Positions 5,441 through 5,506 of a stretch of DNA of 5,506 nucleotides are shown piece by piece; positions within the stretch are counted from its first letter, which is position 1, and every line of letters begins with the position of its first letter. The DNA is taken from positions 1 through 5,506 of the forward strand of contig JAEZEN010000392.1 of NCBI GenBank assembly GCA_023433185.1, written 5' to 3'. The stretch is from Pseudomonadota bacterium. Its GTDB lineage: Bacteria > Pseudomonadota > Alphaproteobacteria > Rhizobiales > Kaistiaceae. A program made the translations under genes and the position numbers. A model generated the notes under the pieces. That model had not been told where the DNA came from. It searched no databases and saw only the letters and a program-made list of their open reading frames with translations.

Positions 5441-5506
5441 TTGACCCCATCGACGCGGTCGCCGACGGAATCAGCCGCCCGGCTCCGCGGCATCGCGCTG
5501 ATGTGC
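5441..5506 (+). CDS. Possible start of a DMT/EamA-type membrane transporter, 3' truncated
   Basis: An open frame starts at TTG 5441 and runs for 22 codons to the window edge. It reads (initiator)TPSTRSPTESAARLRGIALMC. A short polar N-terminus followed by RLRG and the beginning of a hydrophobic stretch (IALMC) is what many DMT/EamA drug/metabolite transporters show just before their first membrane helix. The frame cannot start earlier with a usual codon, because the SDR stop (TGA 5426-5428) lies in the same frame and no ATG or GTG comes between; an ATG at 5501 would be the next candidate. GAGG at 5427-5430 gives a plausible ribosome binding site. Only 12 bases separate it from the SDR gene, which would make the two cotranscribed. 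With so few residues the family call is tentative. Confidence 0.45.
   Translation, partial: MTPSTRSPTESAARLRGIALMC

Overview
The window is very GC-rich and dense with genes. All seven genes or gene fragments that can be supported lie on the + strand. Codons strongly favour C or G in third position (CTC for Leu, GCC for Ala, GTC for Val). That usage and the gene families suggest an alphaproteobacterium, probably of the Rhizobiales/Hyphomicrobiales type. This is an inference; the window holds no rRNA or other phylogenetic marker.

Layout: (1) the 3' part of a NitT/TauT (SsuC/ThiX)-type ABC transporter permease, ending at 689; (2) a cytosine-deaminase-like metal-dependent amidohydrolase, 691-2016, one base downstream; (3) an FAD-binding PCMH-type (GlcD/VAO superfamily) oxidoreductase, 2013-3419, whose ATG overlaps the previous stop by 4 bases; (4) a flavodoxin-fold NAD(P)H oxidoreductase (NQO/MdaB-like), 3442-4023, with a clear ribosome binding site; (5) a MarR-family regulator, 4079-4570; (6) a classical short-chain dehydrogenase/reductase, 4673-5428; (7) the first 22 codons of what may be an EamA/DMT-type membrane transporter, from a TTG at 5441 to the window edge.

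The first four genes are packed tightly enough to be one operon. They combine uptake of a small organic solute, hydrolysis or deamination of a C-N bond (probably in a heterocycle or cyclic amide), and two flavin-type redox steps. The MarR gene could be the local ligand-responsive switch, and the SDR and DMT genes may be a second transcription unit. The natural reading is a small catabolic or salvage cassette for a nitrogen-containing, probably heterocyclic, compound. The substrate cannot be read from the sequence, and the amidohydrolase appears to lack several residues that make E. coli CodA a cytosine deaminase.

The only non-coding stretches are short: 22 bases at 3420-3441, 55 at 4024-4078, 102 at 4571-4672 and 12 at 5429-5440. 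The 55- and 102-base gaps each hold an inverted repeat and share the AT-rich heptamer ATAAGCG, so they are candidate MarR operator regions. I found no tRNA, rRNA, CRISPR array, insertion sequence or convincing intrinsic terminator.
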